A stretch of DNA of 64,000 nucleotides from Andeanibacterium sp036384795 (GCA_036384795.1 DASVLP010000075.1:7476-71475), one strand, 5' to 3'. Counted from the stretch's first letter, positions 27,988 to 37,068 are shown. The notes: generated by a model not told the origin, from the sequence alone. A program made the numbers and translations.

Positions 27988-28625
27988 GCGACCTCGGCAC
28001 CCGGCCGCTGGTGGTCACCGATTGCGACGAAGTGCTGCTGCACATGGTCGCGCACTTCCGCGACTATCTGGGCGCAGAACACGGGGTCGATTTTCACTGG
28101 CAGGGCGGCCATTTCGCCGACGCGATGCGCTGGCGCGAAACCGGCGAGCCGCTGGAGGAAGCCGAGATGTGGCGCCTCCTGAACCTGTTCTTCGACACCG
28201 AGATGCATCGCCAGACCCCGATCGAAGGCGCGGTCGGCGCGATCCGCAAGCTGGGCGAGATCGCCGATGTGGTCGTGCTGACCAACCTGATGGACCACCG
28301 CCTGCAACTGCGCGCGGCCCAGCTCGCCGCGCATGGGATCCACGCGCGGGTCTACACCAACCAGGGGCCCAAGGGCCCGGCGCTGAAGGCAATCATCGCG
28401 GAATTCCGGCCGAGCCGCACGGTGTTCATCGACGACATCGCCCAGCACCACGCCTCGGCGGCGCAGGACGTGCCGGAAACGATCCGGCTGCATCTGTGCG
28501 GCGAGCCGCTGCTCGCGCCGCATATCGAGTGTGCCCACCTGGCGGGCCATGCGCACGCGCGGATCGACCGCTGGGCGGAGGCCTTGCCCTGGCTGCTCGA
28601 ACGGTTGCAAGAGGAGGACGGATGA
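27984..28625 (+). CDS. HAD-superfamily hydrolase
   Basis: 213 aa. HAD motif I appears as VVTDCDEVLL (DxD), motif II as VVLTNLMD, a Lys in NQGPKGPAL, and motif III/IV as VFIDDIAQHH. Probably a phosphatase; substrate unknown. The start overlaps the DUF3572 stop and the stop overlaps the RidA start, both by 4 nt. Confidence 0.82.
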   Translation: MSDLGTRPLVVTDCDEVLLHMVAHFRDYLGAEHGVDFHWQGGHFADAMRWRETGEPLEEAEMWRLLNLFFDTEMHRQTPIEGAVGAIRKLGEIADVVVLTNLMDHRLQLRAAQLAAHGIHARVYTNQGPKGPALKAIIAEFRPSRTVFIDDIAQHHASAAQDVPETIRLHLCGEPLLAPHIECAHLAGHAHARIDRWAEALPWLLERLQEEDG

Positions 28626-29083
28626 CTATCGAAGCGCGTCTTGCGGAGCTTGGGATCGTGCTGCCCGAGCCTGCCGCCCCGGTGGCGGCGTATGTGCCGG
28701 TCGTGGTGGCTGGCGGGCTGGCGCATATCTCGGGGCAACTGCCGTTCATCGACGGCAAGCTGGTGACCGGGCGGCTGGGCGAGGACGTATCGCTCGAGGA
28801 TGGCGCCGCCGCGGCGCGCGCGTGCGCCCTGATGATCCTCGCGCAGGCGAAAGCCGCGCTCGGCTCGCTCGAGCGGGTCGAGCGGGTGGTGAAGCTGGGC
28901 GCGTTCGTCAATTCGGCGGCCGCCTTCACCGACCAGCCCAAAGTCGCCAACGGTGCGTCCGAGCTGATGGTGCAAGTGTTCGGCGAGGCGGGCCGCCACG
29001 CGCGCAGCGCGGTCGGCGTGCCGGTGCTGCCGCTCGGCGCCGCGGTCGAAGTGGACGCGATCGTAAGTGTTCGCAGCGCTTGA
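28622..29083 (+). CDS. RidA-family protein
   Basis: 153-aa member of the RidA/YjgF/UK114 family. Founding members hydrolyse reactive enamine/imine intermediates. ISGQLPFIDGKLVTGRLG, VVKLGAFVNSAAAFTDQPKV and RSAVGVPVLPLGAAVEVDAI are family blocks; the canonical Arg is present in HARSAVGV. This is the longer subfamily often found beside GDPD genes in alphaproteobacteria. Start coupled to HAD by ATGA overlap. Confidence 0.88.
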   Translation: MTIEARLAELGIVLPEPAAPVAAYVPVVVAGGLAHISGQLPFIDGKLVTGRLGEDVSLEDGAAAARACALMILAQAKAALGSLERVERVVKLGAFVNSAAAFTDQPKVANGASELMVQVFGEAGRHARSAVGVPVLPLGAAVEVDAIVSVRSA

Positions 29084-29828
29084 CCGGCTACTCGCTCCGG
29101 CTCCCGGGCCGGTGCGGATCGCCTGGCTGAGCGGCGCGCAATTCGCGCATCGCGGATTGCACGGCGGCGGGGTGCCGGAAAACTCGCTCTCCGCCGCGTC
29201 GGCGGCGATCGCCCGGGGGCTCGGCATCGAATGCGATGTGCAGAAAAGCCGCGACGGCACCGCGATGGTGTTCCACGACTGGGAGCTCGACCGGCTGACG
29301 GCCGAGCACGGCGAACTGTCGGCGCGCACCGCGGCAGCGCTCGGCCAGGTCATGCTCACCGGCAGCAGCGATCGCATCCCCACTTTGCGCGAACTGCTCG
29401 ATCTCGTGCGCGGCCGGGTGCCGCTGCTGATCGAGATCAAGGCGAAGCGCGAGAAGCGCCCGGCGCCGCTGTGCCTCACGGTGCGGCGGGTGCTCGAAGG
29501 CTATCGCGGGCCGCACGCGGTGATGAGCTTCGATCCGCGCGTCGGCCACTGGTTCCGGCGGCACTCGCCGCACACCACGCGCGGGCTGATCGTCAGCGAA
29601 GAGGATAAGCGCACGTTTCCCTGGCACGTCTATCGCCACTGGTGCCTGTGGCATGCGAAGCCCGATTTCCTGGCCTACGACGTGCGCGATTTTCCGAGCC
29701 GCTTCGCCGCCGCGCAGCGCGCGCGGGGGATTCCGGTGCTGACCTGGACGGTCGGTTCGGCCGCGCTGCGCAAGGTCGCGGCCGAATATGCCGACGCGCC
29801 GATTGCCGAAGGAGCGGGCGTTTCCTAA
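29067..29828 (+). CDS. Glycerophosphodiester phosphodiesterase family protein
   Basis: 253 aa. Catalytic His-Arg in QFAHRGLHGGGVPENS, then GIECDVQKSRDGTAMVFHDWELDRLT (the Glu, Asp and His of the GDPD site) and LIEIKAKREK. It hydrolyses glycerophosphodiesters to glycerol-3-phosphate and an alcohol. GTG 29067 overlaps the RidA end by 17 nt. The order RidA-GDPD-N-acyltransferase recurs in alphaproteobacteria, from general knowledge. Confidence 0.87.
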   Translation: MFAALDRLLAPAPGPVRIAWLSGAQFAHRGLHGGGVPENSLSAASAAIARGLGIECDVQKSRDGTAMVFHDWELDRLTAEHGELSARTAAALGQVMLTGSSDRIPTLRELLDLVRGRVPLLIEIKAKREKRPAPLCLTVRRVLEGYRGPHAVMSFDPRVGHWFRRHSPHTTRGLIVSEEDKRTFPWHVYRHWCLWHAKPDFLAYDVRDFPSRFAAAQRARGIPVLTWTVGSAALRKVAAEYADAPIAEGAGVS

Positions 29829-29838
29829 GTTTGCCCCA

Positions 29839-30990
29839 ATGAGCGCCGAGTCCACGATCACCGCCCGCATCGCCCCGGCGGTGGGATCGCTGCCAGCGGA
29901 TCAGTGGGACGCGCTCGCCGGGGCGGACAATCCGTTCGTCAGCCACGCGTTCCTGACCGCGCTCGAGGATTCGGGCAGCGTCGGCAAAGGCACTGGCTGG
30001 AGCGCGCTGCCGATCACGATCGAGGGCCCAGCCAAAAATGGTGACGGCCGGCTGGCGGCGGCGCTGCCGGCCTACATCAAGACCCACAGCCAGGGCGAAT
30101 ACGTGTTCGATCACGGCTGGGCGGACGCCTGGCACCGCGCGGGCGGCGAGTATTATCCCAAGCTCCAGATCGCGGTGCCGTTCACCCCGGCGACGGGGCC
30201 GCGGGTGCTGCTCGACGACCTCACGCTTGCGGCGCCGCTGCTGCGCGCGGCCGAGACGGTGTGCGCGAACCACGGGTTCTCATCGGCCCACGCGACGTTC
30301 ATCGAACCCGCGCAACTCCCGCTGTTCGAGGCAGCCGGGTGGTTGCCGCGCAGCGACATCCAGTTCCACTGGCACAACCGCGGCTACCGCACGTTCGACG
30401 ATTTCCTCGCGCAGCTCTCCTCGCGCAAGCGCAAGGCGATCCGCAAGGAGCGCGAGGCGGCGCAGCAGGGCGTCGAAATCCGCGCGTTATCCGGCGATGA
30501 AATCCGCCCCGAGCACTGGGACGCGTTCTGGGAATTCTACCAGGACACCGGCTCGCGCAAATGGGGGCACCCGTATCTGACCCGCGAGGCGTTCGACTTG
30601 TTCGGCGAGCGCTTGGGCGAGAAGATCCTGCTGGTGCTGGCGTTCGTCGATGGCGAGCCGATCGCCGGGGCGCTCAACTTCATCGGCGGGAGCGCGCTTT
30701 ACGGGCGCTACTGGGGCTGCACCTTCGACAAGCCGTTCCTGCATTTCGAGCTCTGCTATTACCAGGCGATCGACGCGGCGATCGCGCGCGGGCTAAAGCG
30801 GGTGGAGGCGGGCGCGCAAGGCGGGCACAAGCTGGCGCGAGGCTACGAGCCGGTGAAGACCTGGTCGGCGCACTGGATCGCCGATCCGGGGTTCCGCGAG
30901 GCGGTGCGCGATTTTCTCGAGCGCGAACGCGCGGGTGTCGCGGCGGACCAGCTCTATCTCGGCGAACGGACGCCCTTCAGGAAGGGCTGA
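29839..30990 (+). CDS. COG3146-type predicted N-acyltransferase (DUF482, GNAT/FemAB-like)
   Basis: 383 aa. The DUF482 signature elements are NPFVSHAFLTALEDSGSV near the N-terminus, a central LSSRKRKAIRKERE block, and a C-terminal GRYWGCTFDKPFLHFELCYY, EAGAQGGHKLARGY segment. As I recall, the Caulobacter ceramide synthase involved in dihydroceramide formation belongs to this kind of predicted N-acyltransferase. Its nearness to spt and acp makes a role in sphingolipid N-acylation attractive, but the family also occurs in bacteria without sphingolipids. ATG 29839 gives the natural N-terminus. Confidence 0.8.
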   Translation: MSAESTITARIAPAVGSLPADQWDALAGADNPFVSHAFLTALEDSGSVGKGTGWSALPITIEGPAKNGDGRLAAALPAYIKTHSQGEYVFDHGWADAWHRAGGEYYPKLQIAVPFTPATGPRVLLDDLTLAAPLLRAAETVCANHGFSSAHATFIEPAQLPLFEAAGWLPRSDIQFHWHNRGYRTFDDFLAQLSSRKRKAIRKEREAAQQGVEIRALSGDEIRPEHWDAFWEFYQDTGSRKWGHPYLTREAFDLFGERLGEKILLVLAFVDGEPIAGALNFIGGSALYGRYWGCTFDKPFLHFELCYYQAIDAAIARGLKRVEAGAQGGHKLARGYEPVKTWSAHWIADPGFREAVRDFLERERAGVAADQLYLGERTPFRKG

Positions 30991-31027
30991 CCGAAATTCA
31001 TTCGGCTGCGATTGGGATATACCGGCT

Positions 31028-31369
31028 TCAGGCGGCTTTGCGCCCGGTCGAGGCGAGCCATTCGCGGGCCCGACGCTGGGCTTCGGCGATCTCGCGGGCG
31101 GTCATCTCCTCGGAAACGTCGGCTCGGCACCACGCCGCTTCGTCGTGTCCTTGCGCGGCGGCGAGGTTGAACCACTTGTGCGCCTCGATTAGGTCGCAAG
31201 TCGCCCCGTGGCTGCCGGTCGAGAAAGCGACCCCGAGGTCGAAATAAGCGCTGACGTCGCCCGCCGCGGCGGCCGCAAGGCACTTCGCGACCAGCATGTC
31301 CTTGCCCGGCGCCGTGCGGCTGTCCGCCGGGAAGGCGGCCCCGCTCTGGCTGATGACCCGAATGTCCAT
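31028..31369 (-). CDS. Small Sel1-like repeat protein
   Basis: 113 aa. The Sel1/TPR-like helical pair AYFDLGVAFSTGS and DLIEAHKWFNLAAAQGHDEA matches the SLR consensus. No signal peptide. Start 31369 is preferred, with AGGGGG upstream, over an ATG 78 nt further out. Likely a protein-interaction module; partner unknown. Converges on the N-acyltransferase gene. Confidence 0.75.
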   Translation of the reverse strand: MDIRVISQSGAAFPADSRTAPGKDMLVAKCLAAAAAGDVSAYFDLGVAFSTGSHGATCDLIEAHKWFNLAAAQGHDEAAWCRADVSEEMTAREIAEAQRRAREWLASTGRKAA

Positions 31370-31686
31370 GTCCGTACCCCCTGTCCCCAAATATCGTGCG
31401 GCACTGTGCCGCTGCGGGACGGAACATCGGTCGCTTATGGTCAACAAAGAGTTAACGCTGCGAAAATAATCGGTGCGCGCGGCTTTCGGCGGCCCCGCGC
31501 CCGGCCGGTTAGGCCGGGCTTCAGACTCGGGGGATTAGAGGCTCGAGGCACTTTATTGCCGCTTGTGCCCGCTTGGGCCTCCACGTATAGGCGCGCTACC
31601 CAGCCGGACGACGCCACCGGGAAAACCCGGGGCGAGCAGGGGAATTGCCGGTTCCAGGGGGAGTGGATTGGAACGGAGTACCTTGG

Positions 31687-32145
31687 ATGGCTTCGGCTGC
31701 CGGTGACGAAATCGATATTCTGGCCAAGGCAAGGCGGTCGCTCGACAGCGACTACACCCCTTCTGAAGACGAAGACTACATGAACGAGCGGCAGCTCGAT
31801 TATTTTCGTCTGCTGCTGCTCGAATGGAAGCGCTCGATCCTCTCCGCGGCCGAAGGAACGCTCCAGTCGCTCCAGGACGGGCCGATCCGCGAATCCGATT
31901 TGAACGACCGCGCGTCGAGCGAAACCGACTGGGGGATCGAACTGCGCACCCGCGACCGTCAGCGCAAGCTGATCGCCAAGATCGATTCGGCGCTGCGCCG
32001 CATCGACCAGCACGAATACGGCTATTGCGAGGTGACCGGCGATCCGATCGGGATCAAGCGCCTGATCGTCCGCCCGATCGCCACGATGACGGTGGAAGCG
32101 CAGGAAGCGCACGAGCGGCGGGAAAAGATCTCCCGCGACGACTGA
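31687..32145 (+). CDS. dksA: RNA polymerase-binding transcription factor DksA
   Basis: 152 aa. It binds the RNA polymerase secondary channel and works with ppGpp in stringent control. The coiled coil with acidic tip is visible (SDLNDRASSETDWGIELRTR; the DxxDxA-like tip reads DLNDRAS). The zinc-finger region YGYCEVTGDPIGIKRL, then RPIATMTVEAQEAHERRE, keeps one of four cysteines (C-x2-T, A-x2-T pattern), as known for other alphaproteobacterial DksA. The 5' region carries a perfect 8-bp stem GCCCGGCC/GGCCGGGC (31499-31519) without a T-run. Confidence 0.93.
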   Translation: MASAAGDEIDILAKARRSLDSDYTPSEDEDYMNERQLDYFRLLLLEWKRSILSAAEGTLQSLQDGPIRESDLNDRASSETDWGIELRTRDRQRKLIAKIDSALRRIDQHEYGYCEVTGDPIGIKRLIVRPIATMTVEAQEAHERREKISRDD

Positions 32146-32303
32146 GCGCAGGCGGACGGCAGGCCGTTTTCGCCCGCAGACGCGGTTAAAGCTTTGTTTG
32201 CCAGTCGCGCGTTAGGAATGCACAGCCGGGGCCCGAGGCTGACGGCGATGTTCGCGTGCCGAAGCTCCCTTGGCTCACAGCAATTGGGTTTGTCCGCAGT
32301 ACG

Positions 32304-32678
32304 ATGACCAACGTCGATACCCGCCAGCTGTCTCGTGACAGCCTGTTTCTCTTGGCCAACCTGAAGGTCGAGGGCGATCCGGGCGAGAACGAATATCGCG
32401 TGAAGGTGCGCAACCTTTCGTCCGGCGGGATGATGGCCGAAGGCGCGGTCAAAGTCGCGCGCGGCGCCCGGGTCAGCGTCGAATTGCGCAACATCGGCTG
32501 GGTGGACGGCTCGGTCGCGTGGAAAGCCGATGACCGGTTCGGGATCGCGTTCATCGACGAGATCGACCCGCTGCTCGCGCGGGGCAACCCGCCCGCCGGC
32601 ACGACCGAGATTCCGCGCTTCGCGCGCGCGCCCTTGGCGGGCCAGCAGTTCTCTCGCGACAAGCTGCGCAAGATCTGA
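32304..32678 (+). CDS. PilZ-domain protein
   Basis: 124 aa. It has the PilZ-type beta barrel: an Arg-rich entry (DTRQLSRDSLFLLANLKV), NLSSGGMMAEGA (the D/N-x-S-x-x-G motif) and GSVAWKADDRFGIAFIDEID. The RxxxR motif is degenerate (RQLSRDS), so cyclic di-GMP binding is likely but not certain. Stand-alone PilZ proteins act as cyclic di-GMP effectors. Confidence 0.8.
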   Translation: MTNVDTRQLSRDSLFLLANLKVEGDPGENEYRVKVRNLSSGGMMAEGAVKVARGARVSVELRNIGWVDGSVAWKADDRFGIAFIDEIDPLLARGNPPAGTTEIPRFARAPLAGQQFSRDKLRKI

Positions 32679-32742
32679 TCCGATCCGATTTCCCGCCGGC
32701 GCCATTGATGGCCGCCGCGGCAAGGCTTACCAGTTTGCGGCG

Positions 32743-34212
32743 ATGAACCGCTGCCTGTGCCTCCTCGCGCTCCCGCTGGCGCTGCCGCTGGCCGCGTGCG
32801 GCCACGACAGCGAAGGGGCGCTGGCGATCGCGGTGGTCGGCTCGGCGGACGATCCGTTCGAGCAGGGCGTGCGGCTCTCGACCGGCGGACAGCTCGTCCG
32901 CGCCGCGACTGCGGAAGGGCTCGTCGGCCGCGACGGCCAGGGGCAAGTGACCTCGGCCCTCGCCGATCGCTGGATCGTCACCGACGACGGCACGAGCTAC
33001 ATCTTCCGGCTGCGCGAAGGAACCTGGCCCGACGGCAGCGATCTCACCGGCGACAGCGCACGCGATGCGCTGCGCCGCGCGATGCGCCGGCTTTCCGGCA
33101 CCTCGTTCGGTCTCGATCTCGCGCAGATCGCCGACGTTCGGGCGATGGCCGGGCGGGTGATCGAAATTCGCCTGAAAGGGCCGATGCCGGATTTCCTCCA
33201 GCTGCTCGCCCAGCCCGAGCTGGCGCTCGAGCACGGCGGGCACGGCACCGGGCCGATGCGGCTCGAGCGCAAGGACGGCGTCGCAGTACTCTCGATGACA
33301 CCGCCCGAAGATCGCGGCCAGCCGCAGCGCGCCGGGTGGAAGCGCACTGTCCGCCCGTTGCACGTGCGGGGAATGTCGGCCGAGACGGCGATCAAGCTGT
33401 TCGACGACGGCGGCGTCGACGTGGTGCTCGGCGGCCAGATCGAGAGCCTGCCGCTCGCCGATACCGGCCCGCTGTCCCGCGGCACGGTCCGGCTCGACCC
33501 GGCGATCGGCCTGTTCGGGCTTCAGGTGCGCCGCGCCGACGGCTTCCTCGCCGATCCGGCCAACCGCGAAGCGGTGGCGATGGCGATCGACCGGGACGGC
33601 CTGATCGAGCCGTTCAACGTCGGCGGTTGGGAGCCGACCTCTCGGATTGTCGCGCCGGGCCTTGCCGGCGACCTTGGCACGATCGGCGAGCGCTGGGCGG
33701 AGATGACGCTCGCACAGCGGCGCGCGGCCGCTGCGCAACGGGTCGCGGCCTGGACGAAGGCGAACAAGGGACAACCGCTCACGCTGACGATCGAGCTTCC
33801 CGCAGGGCCCGGCGCCGACATCCTGTTCGAGCGGCTGGCGAGCGACTTGCGCGCCATCGGCATCGTGCTCGGCCGGCCCGACAAAGGGCGCGACGGCGAC
33901 CTGGTGCTGGTCGACCGGGTCGCGCGCTATCCGGGCGCGCGCTGGTTCCTGAACCAGTTCAACTGCGCGCTGCGGGCGGGCGTGTGCTCGCAAGCGGCCG
34001 ACCGCCTGGTGGCCGAGGCGGTGGCTAGCGAAGACCCCGCCGAGACCGCCGCGATGCTTGCCGAGGCCGAGGCCGAGCTCACCCAGACCAACGGCTACAT
34101 TCCGTTCGGGGCGCCGGTGCGCTTCTCGCTGGTGCGCGCCGGGATCGACGGGTTCTCGGCGAACCAGTGGGCGTTCCACCCGTTGCCGCCGTTCGCCACG
34201 CTGTCGCGTTAG
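32743..34212 (+). CDS. Peptide/nickel-type ABC transporter substrate-binding lipoprotein (SBP family 5)
   Basis: 489 aa. The lipobox is LPLAAC at the end of a short signal (LCLLALPLALPLAAC), so a lipoprotein. The SBP_bac_5 fold is recognised from LVGRDGQGQVTSALADRWIV, DDGTSYIFRLREGTWPDGSDL, REAVAMAIDRDGLIE and a late W-F-L-N-Q-F-N block. No permease or ATPase genes lie nearby, so it is an orphan binding protein; ligand unknown. Confidence 0.82.
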   Translation: MNRCLCLLALPLALPLAACGHDSEGALAIAVVGSADDPFEQGVRLSTGGQLVRAATAEGLVGRDGQGQVTSALADRWIVTDDGTSYIFRLREGTWPDGSDLTGDSARDALRRAMRRLSGTSFGLDLAQIADVRAMAGRVIEIRLKGPMPDFLQLLAQPELALEHGGHGTGPMRLERKDGVAVLSMTPPEDRGQPQRAGWKRTVRPLHVRGMSAETAIKLFDDGGVDVVLGGQIESLPLADTGPLSRGTVRLDPAIGLFGLQVRRADGFLADPANREAVAMAIDRDGLIEPFNVGGWEPTSRIVAPGLAGDLGTIGERWAEMTLAQRRAAAAQRVAAWTKANKGQPLTLTIELPAGPGADILFERLASDLRAIGIVLGRPDKGRDGDLVLVDRVARYPGARWFLNQFNCALRAGVCSQAADRLVAEAVASEDPAETAAMLAEAEAELTQTNGYIPFGAPVRFSLVRAGIDGFSANQWAFHPLPPFATLSR

Positions 34213-34224
34213 CCGCTCGCCACG

Positions 34225-34833
34225 CTAGGCTTCGAGCTCGATGTCCCAGTACAGCCAGTCGCGCCAGGTTTCGTGCAGGTAGTTCGGCGGGAAGCTCTTG
34301 CCGTGCTGCTGCAGCTGCCAGCTCGTCGGCCGGATCGGCGGCACCAGCAGCGGCATGCGCGCCTGGCGCGGCGTGCGCCCGCCCTTCTTCATGTTGCATG
34401 GCGCGCACGCGGTCGCGACATTCTCCCACGTGGTCCGGCCGCCCAGGCGGCGCGGGATAACATGGTCGAACGTCAGCTGCTGCGGGCTGCCGCAGTACTG
34501 GCACGCGAAGCGATCGCGCAGGAACACGTTGAAGCGGGTGAACGCGGGAAACTCGCTCGGCTTCACGAACTGGCGCAGCGCGATCACCGAGGGGATCTGC
34601 ATGTCGAGCGAGGGCGAATGGACCTGCCGGTCGTAGCTTTCGACGATGTCGACCCGCTCGAGGAACACCGCCTTGATCGCGGTCTGCCACGGCCAAAGGC
34701 TCAACGGATAGTACGACAGCGGCGTGTAGTCGGCGTTGAGCACCAGCGCCGGGCAGTTCTCGAGCCGCCTCAGCGGGTCTTCCTCGGCGCTGCGGAACCG
34801 CGCCGCCCGGTCGATCAGTTCGGCCCTGAACAC
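34225..34833 (-). CDS. HNH endonuclease domain protein
   Basis: About 202 aa. The HNH site is complete: FACQYCGSP (first zinc Cys pair), LTFDHVIPRRLGGRTTWENVATACAPCNMKKG (His, Asn and second CxxC). This subfamily is conserved in alphaproteobacteria as a chromosomal gene, often described simply as HNH endonuclease. GTG 34833 is chosen since AAGGAGG sits 10 nt before it, while an upstream ATG at 34869 has no ribosome site. Confidence 0.88.
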   Translation of the reverse strand: MFRAELIDRAARFRSAEEDPLRRLENCPALVLNADYTPLSYYPLSLWPWQTAIKAVFLERVDIVESYDRQVHSPSLDMQIPSVIALRQFVKPSEFPAFTRFNVFLRDRFACQYCGSPQQLTFDHVIPRRLGGRTTWENVATACAPCNMKKGGRTPRQARMPLLVPPIRPTSWQLQQHGKSFPPNYLHETWRDWLYWDIELEA

Positions 34834-34955
34834 CTGGTGCCGTCCTCCTTGATGTCCGGGTTCGAGCATTTGCCCGCGAAAGCGTCAACCCTGTTACAAA
34901 TTGCGATTGCACAGCTTTTTTGCTCAACCACGCCGGTGGCAACCCCGATTTTCCG

Positions 34956-35801
34956 ATGATCGTCACCCGCTTCGCGCCCAGCCCGAACGGCTCGCTGCAT
35001 CTCGGCCATGCCTATTCGGCGATCGTCGCCCACGATCTGGCGACAGGCCGCGGCGGGCGGTTCCTGCTCAGGATCGAGGATATCGACGGGGTGCGCAGCC
35101 GCCCGGAACTGGCCGAGGAGTTCCGCGCGGACCTCGCCTGGCTCGGGCTCGAATGGGGCGAAGTCGCCGCGCAATCGACCAGGCTGGCGACCTATCGCGC
35201 GGCCGCGGAACGGCTCAGGCAAGCGGGCCTTCTCTATCCCTGCCGCTGCACCCGCGCCGAGATCGCCGCGGCGGCGAGCGTGATCGGGCCCGAGGGCCCG
35301 CTCTACCCCGGGACCTGCAAGGGCCGGGGGATCGATCCCACGGGCGACATCGCGTGGCGGCTCGACACCGCCGAGGCGCTCCGGCGCACCGGGCCGCTCG
35401 AATGGACCGACGAGCGCGCGGGCGTCCAACCGGCGCGGCCCGAGCTGTTCGGCGATCCGGTGTTGCTGCGCAAGGAAGCTCCGGCGAGCTACCACCTCGC
35501 GGCGACCCTCGACGATGCGGCCGACGGGGTCACGCTGGTGACGCGGGGGATGGACTTGTTCCCCGCGAGCCATCTCCACCGCCTGTTGCAGGCGCTGCTC
35601 GGCCTGCCGGTGCCGACCTGGCATCACCACCCGCTGCTGCTCGATTCCGCGGGCCGCAAGCTCGCCAAGCGCCGCGGTTCCCCCTCGCTCGCCGATCGCC
35701 GCCGCGCCGGGGAAGACGGGCGCGCGTTCGCCGCGGCGCTGAGGGCCGGCCGCCTGCCGGCTGGCATTTCGTTCGGCGAACCTCTAGATAGCCGGACATG
35801 A
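34956..35801 (+). CDS. gluQ: Glutamyl-Q tRNA(Asp) synthetase
   Basis: Attaches glutamate to queuosine at the wobble position of tRNA-Asp, 281 aa. HIGH motif in SLHLGHAYSA, zinc site YPCRCTRAE ... YPGTC, KMSKS-like LAKRRGSPSL. The length is that of a GltX catalytic domain without an anticodon-binding domain, which separates it from GltX at 61869. ATG 34956 places RFAPSPNG at the right distance. The stop overlaps the next start (ATGA). Confidence 0.92.
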   Translation: MIVTRFAPSPNGSLHLGHAYSAIVAHDLATGRGGRFLLRIEDIDGVRSRPELAEEFRADLAWLGLEWGEVAAQSTRLATYRAAAERLRQAGLLYPCRCTRAEIAAAASVIGPEGPLYPGTCKGRGIDPTGDIAWRLDTAEALRRTGPLEWTDERAGVQPARPELFGDPVLLRKEAPASYHLAATLDDAADGVTLVTRGMDLFPASHLHRLLQALLGLPVPTWHHHPLLLDSAGRKLAKRRGSPSLADRRRAGEDGRAFAAALRAGRLPAGISFGEPLDSRT

Positions 35802-36034
35802 CAGTTCTTCTCGTAATCTTGCTGGTGGGCCTGATGGCCATGGTCGTCGTTTCGCTGGTCCGCGGGATCGCGGCCTTTCTCCAGACCACCCGGGCGGACA
35901 TCGACAAAGGCGGCGACGGGAACTTGCGCGAGCTGCAGCTCAAGCAGAACCGGATGATGTTCTCGCGGATCAAGTACCAGGCGCTGGCGATCGTGGTGAT
36001 CGCGATCCTGCTGGCGTTCAAAGGGCACGGCTGA
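35798..36034 (+). CDS. HIG1-domain twin-helix membrane protein
   Basis: 78 aa with two hydrophobic helices (VLLVILLVGLMAMVVVSLV and ALAIVVIAILLAF) joined by a charged loop (ELQLKQNRMMFSRIKYQ) characteristic of short bacterial HIG1 proteins. In mitochondria such proteins support respiratory complexes. The ATG overlaps the gluQ stop; the adenosyltransferase gene follows by 31 bp. Confidence 0.82.
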   Translation: MTVLLVILLVGLMAMVVVSLVRGIAAFLQTTRADIDKGGDGNLRELQLKQNRMMFSRIKYQALAIVVIAILLAFKGHG

Positions 36035-36065
36035 TTGCCGGCCTTCGCGCCGCGGGGGAGGGGAC

Positions 36066-36644
36066 ATGGTGAAGCTGAACCGGATCTACACCCGCACGGG
36101 TGACGACGGGACCACGCGGCTTGCCGACAGCTCGCGCCTGGCCAAATCGTCGGCGCGGATCGAAGCGATCGGCGCGGTCGACGAAGCCAACTCCGCGCTC
36201 GGGCTGCTGGCGGTGTCGCTGGCCGGACATTCCGCGCGCAAGGCGGTCGCTTCGATCCAGAACGACATGTTCGATCTCGGCGCCGACCTCGCGACGCCTG
36301 GCCAGAACTTCGAGCCGAGCGACATGGTGCTGCGGATCGTGCCCGATCAGGTGACCGCGCTGGAGCATGCGATCGACGGGCTCAACGTGGAGCTTCCACC
36401 GCTGTCGAGCTTCGTCCTGCCCGGCGGCAGCGAGCAGGCCGCGCGGGCCCACGTCGCGCGCGCCGCGGTGCGCCGGGCCGAACGGGCGATGGTTGCGCTC
36501 GGGCTTGCCGAGCCGCTCAATCCGGCGGGCCTAGCCTACATCAACCGCCTGTCGGACTATCTTTTCGTCCTCGCGCGGGCGCTCAATGCCGCGCAAGGTG
36601 GCGACGTGCTCTGGGAACCGGGCGCCAACCGGCGCGCGCGCTGA
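36066..36644 (+). CDS. Cob(I)yrinic acid a,c-diamide adenosyltransferase, PduO type
   Basis: Transfers the adenosyl group of ATP to cob(I)alamin, 192 aa. YTRTGDDGTTRLADSSRLAKS is the ATP-binding N-terminus. IEAIGAVDEANSALG and the C-terminal INRLSDYLFVLARALN are PduO hallmarks. It acts on salvaged or imported corrinoid; no other cobalamin gene is present in the window. Confidence 0.93.
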   Translation: MVKLNRIYTRTGDDGTTRLADSSRLAKSSARIEAIGAVDEANSALGLLAVSLAGHSARKAVASIQNDMFDLGADLATPGQNFEPSDMVLRIVPDQVTALEHAIDGLNVELPPLSSFVLPGGSEQAARAHVARAAVRRAERAMVALGLAEPLNPAGLAYINRLSDYLFVLARALNAAQGGDVLWEPGANRRAR

Positions 36645-36708
36645 ACCGACACGGCGCGGGAACGGCCGCTTCGTCTCCTTCGTTGATCGGGGCGAAGGAG
36701 AAGCCGAC

Positions 36709-37053
36709 ATGGCGCAATCGCACAGCAATGGCCCCACGGAGCGCGCGCAAGCCGATCTCGCACCCGAGACGCATAACGCCGAGCAGGACGATCACCTCGA
36801 ACAGGCCCAGGAAATCGCCGACGAGGCGCTCGCCACCAGCCGCCCCGGACCGGGCCCGACCGAGAGCGAGAAAGTCGGCGATTCCGGCCTGCTGGACGAT
36901 TCGACGCAGGACGTCGTCGATCTGATGCGCGGCATGGAACAGAGCGGGCTGATCGACGAGCACGCCTACGACGGCGAGCCCAACCACGACGACAATGTCG
37001 ACAAATACGGCGACCAGGCCAAGGAAGACGATCTTCCGGGCGACGGCACCTAG
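36709..37053 (+). CDS. Acidic hydrophilic protein, function unknown
   Basis: 114 aa, strongly acidic and lacking hydrophobic segments (HNAEQDDHLEQAQEIADEAL, NHDDNVDKYGDQAKEDD), probably largely disordered apart from one helix (DDSTQDVVDLMRGMEQSG). A good GAAGGAG lies 8 nt before the ATG. Not assigned to a family. Confidence 0.6.
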   Translation: MAQSHSNGPTERAQADLAPETHNAEQDDHLEQAQEIADEALATSRPGPGPTESEKVGDSGLLDDSTQDVVDLMRGMEQSGLIDEHAYDGEPNHDDNVDKYGDQAKEDDLPGDGT

Positions 37054-37068
37054 CCGCCGGGCGAGACC

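Noticed and set aside
31499..31519. Perfect GC hairpin upstream of dksA as a terminator
   Set aside because: No T-run on either strand. Kept only as a possible leader structure in the dksA entry.
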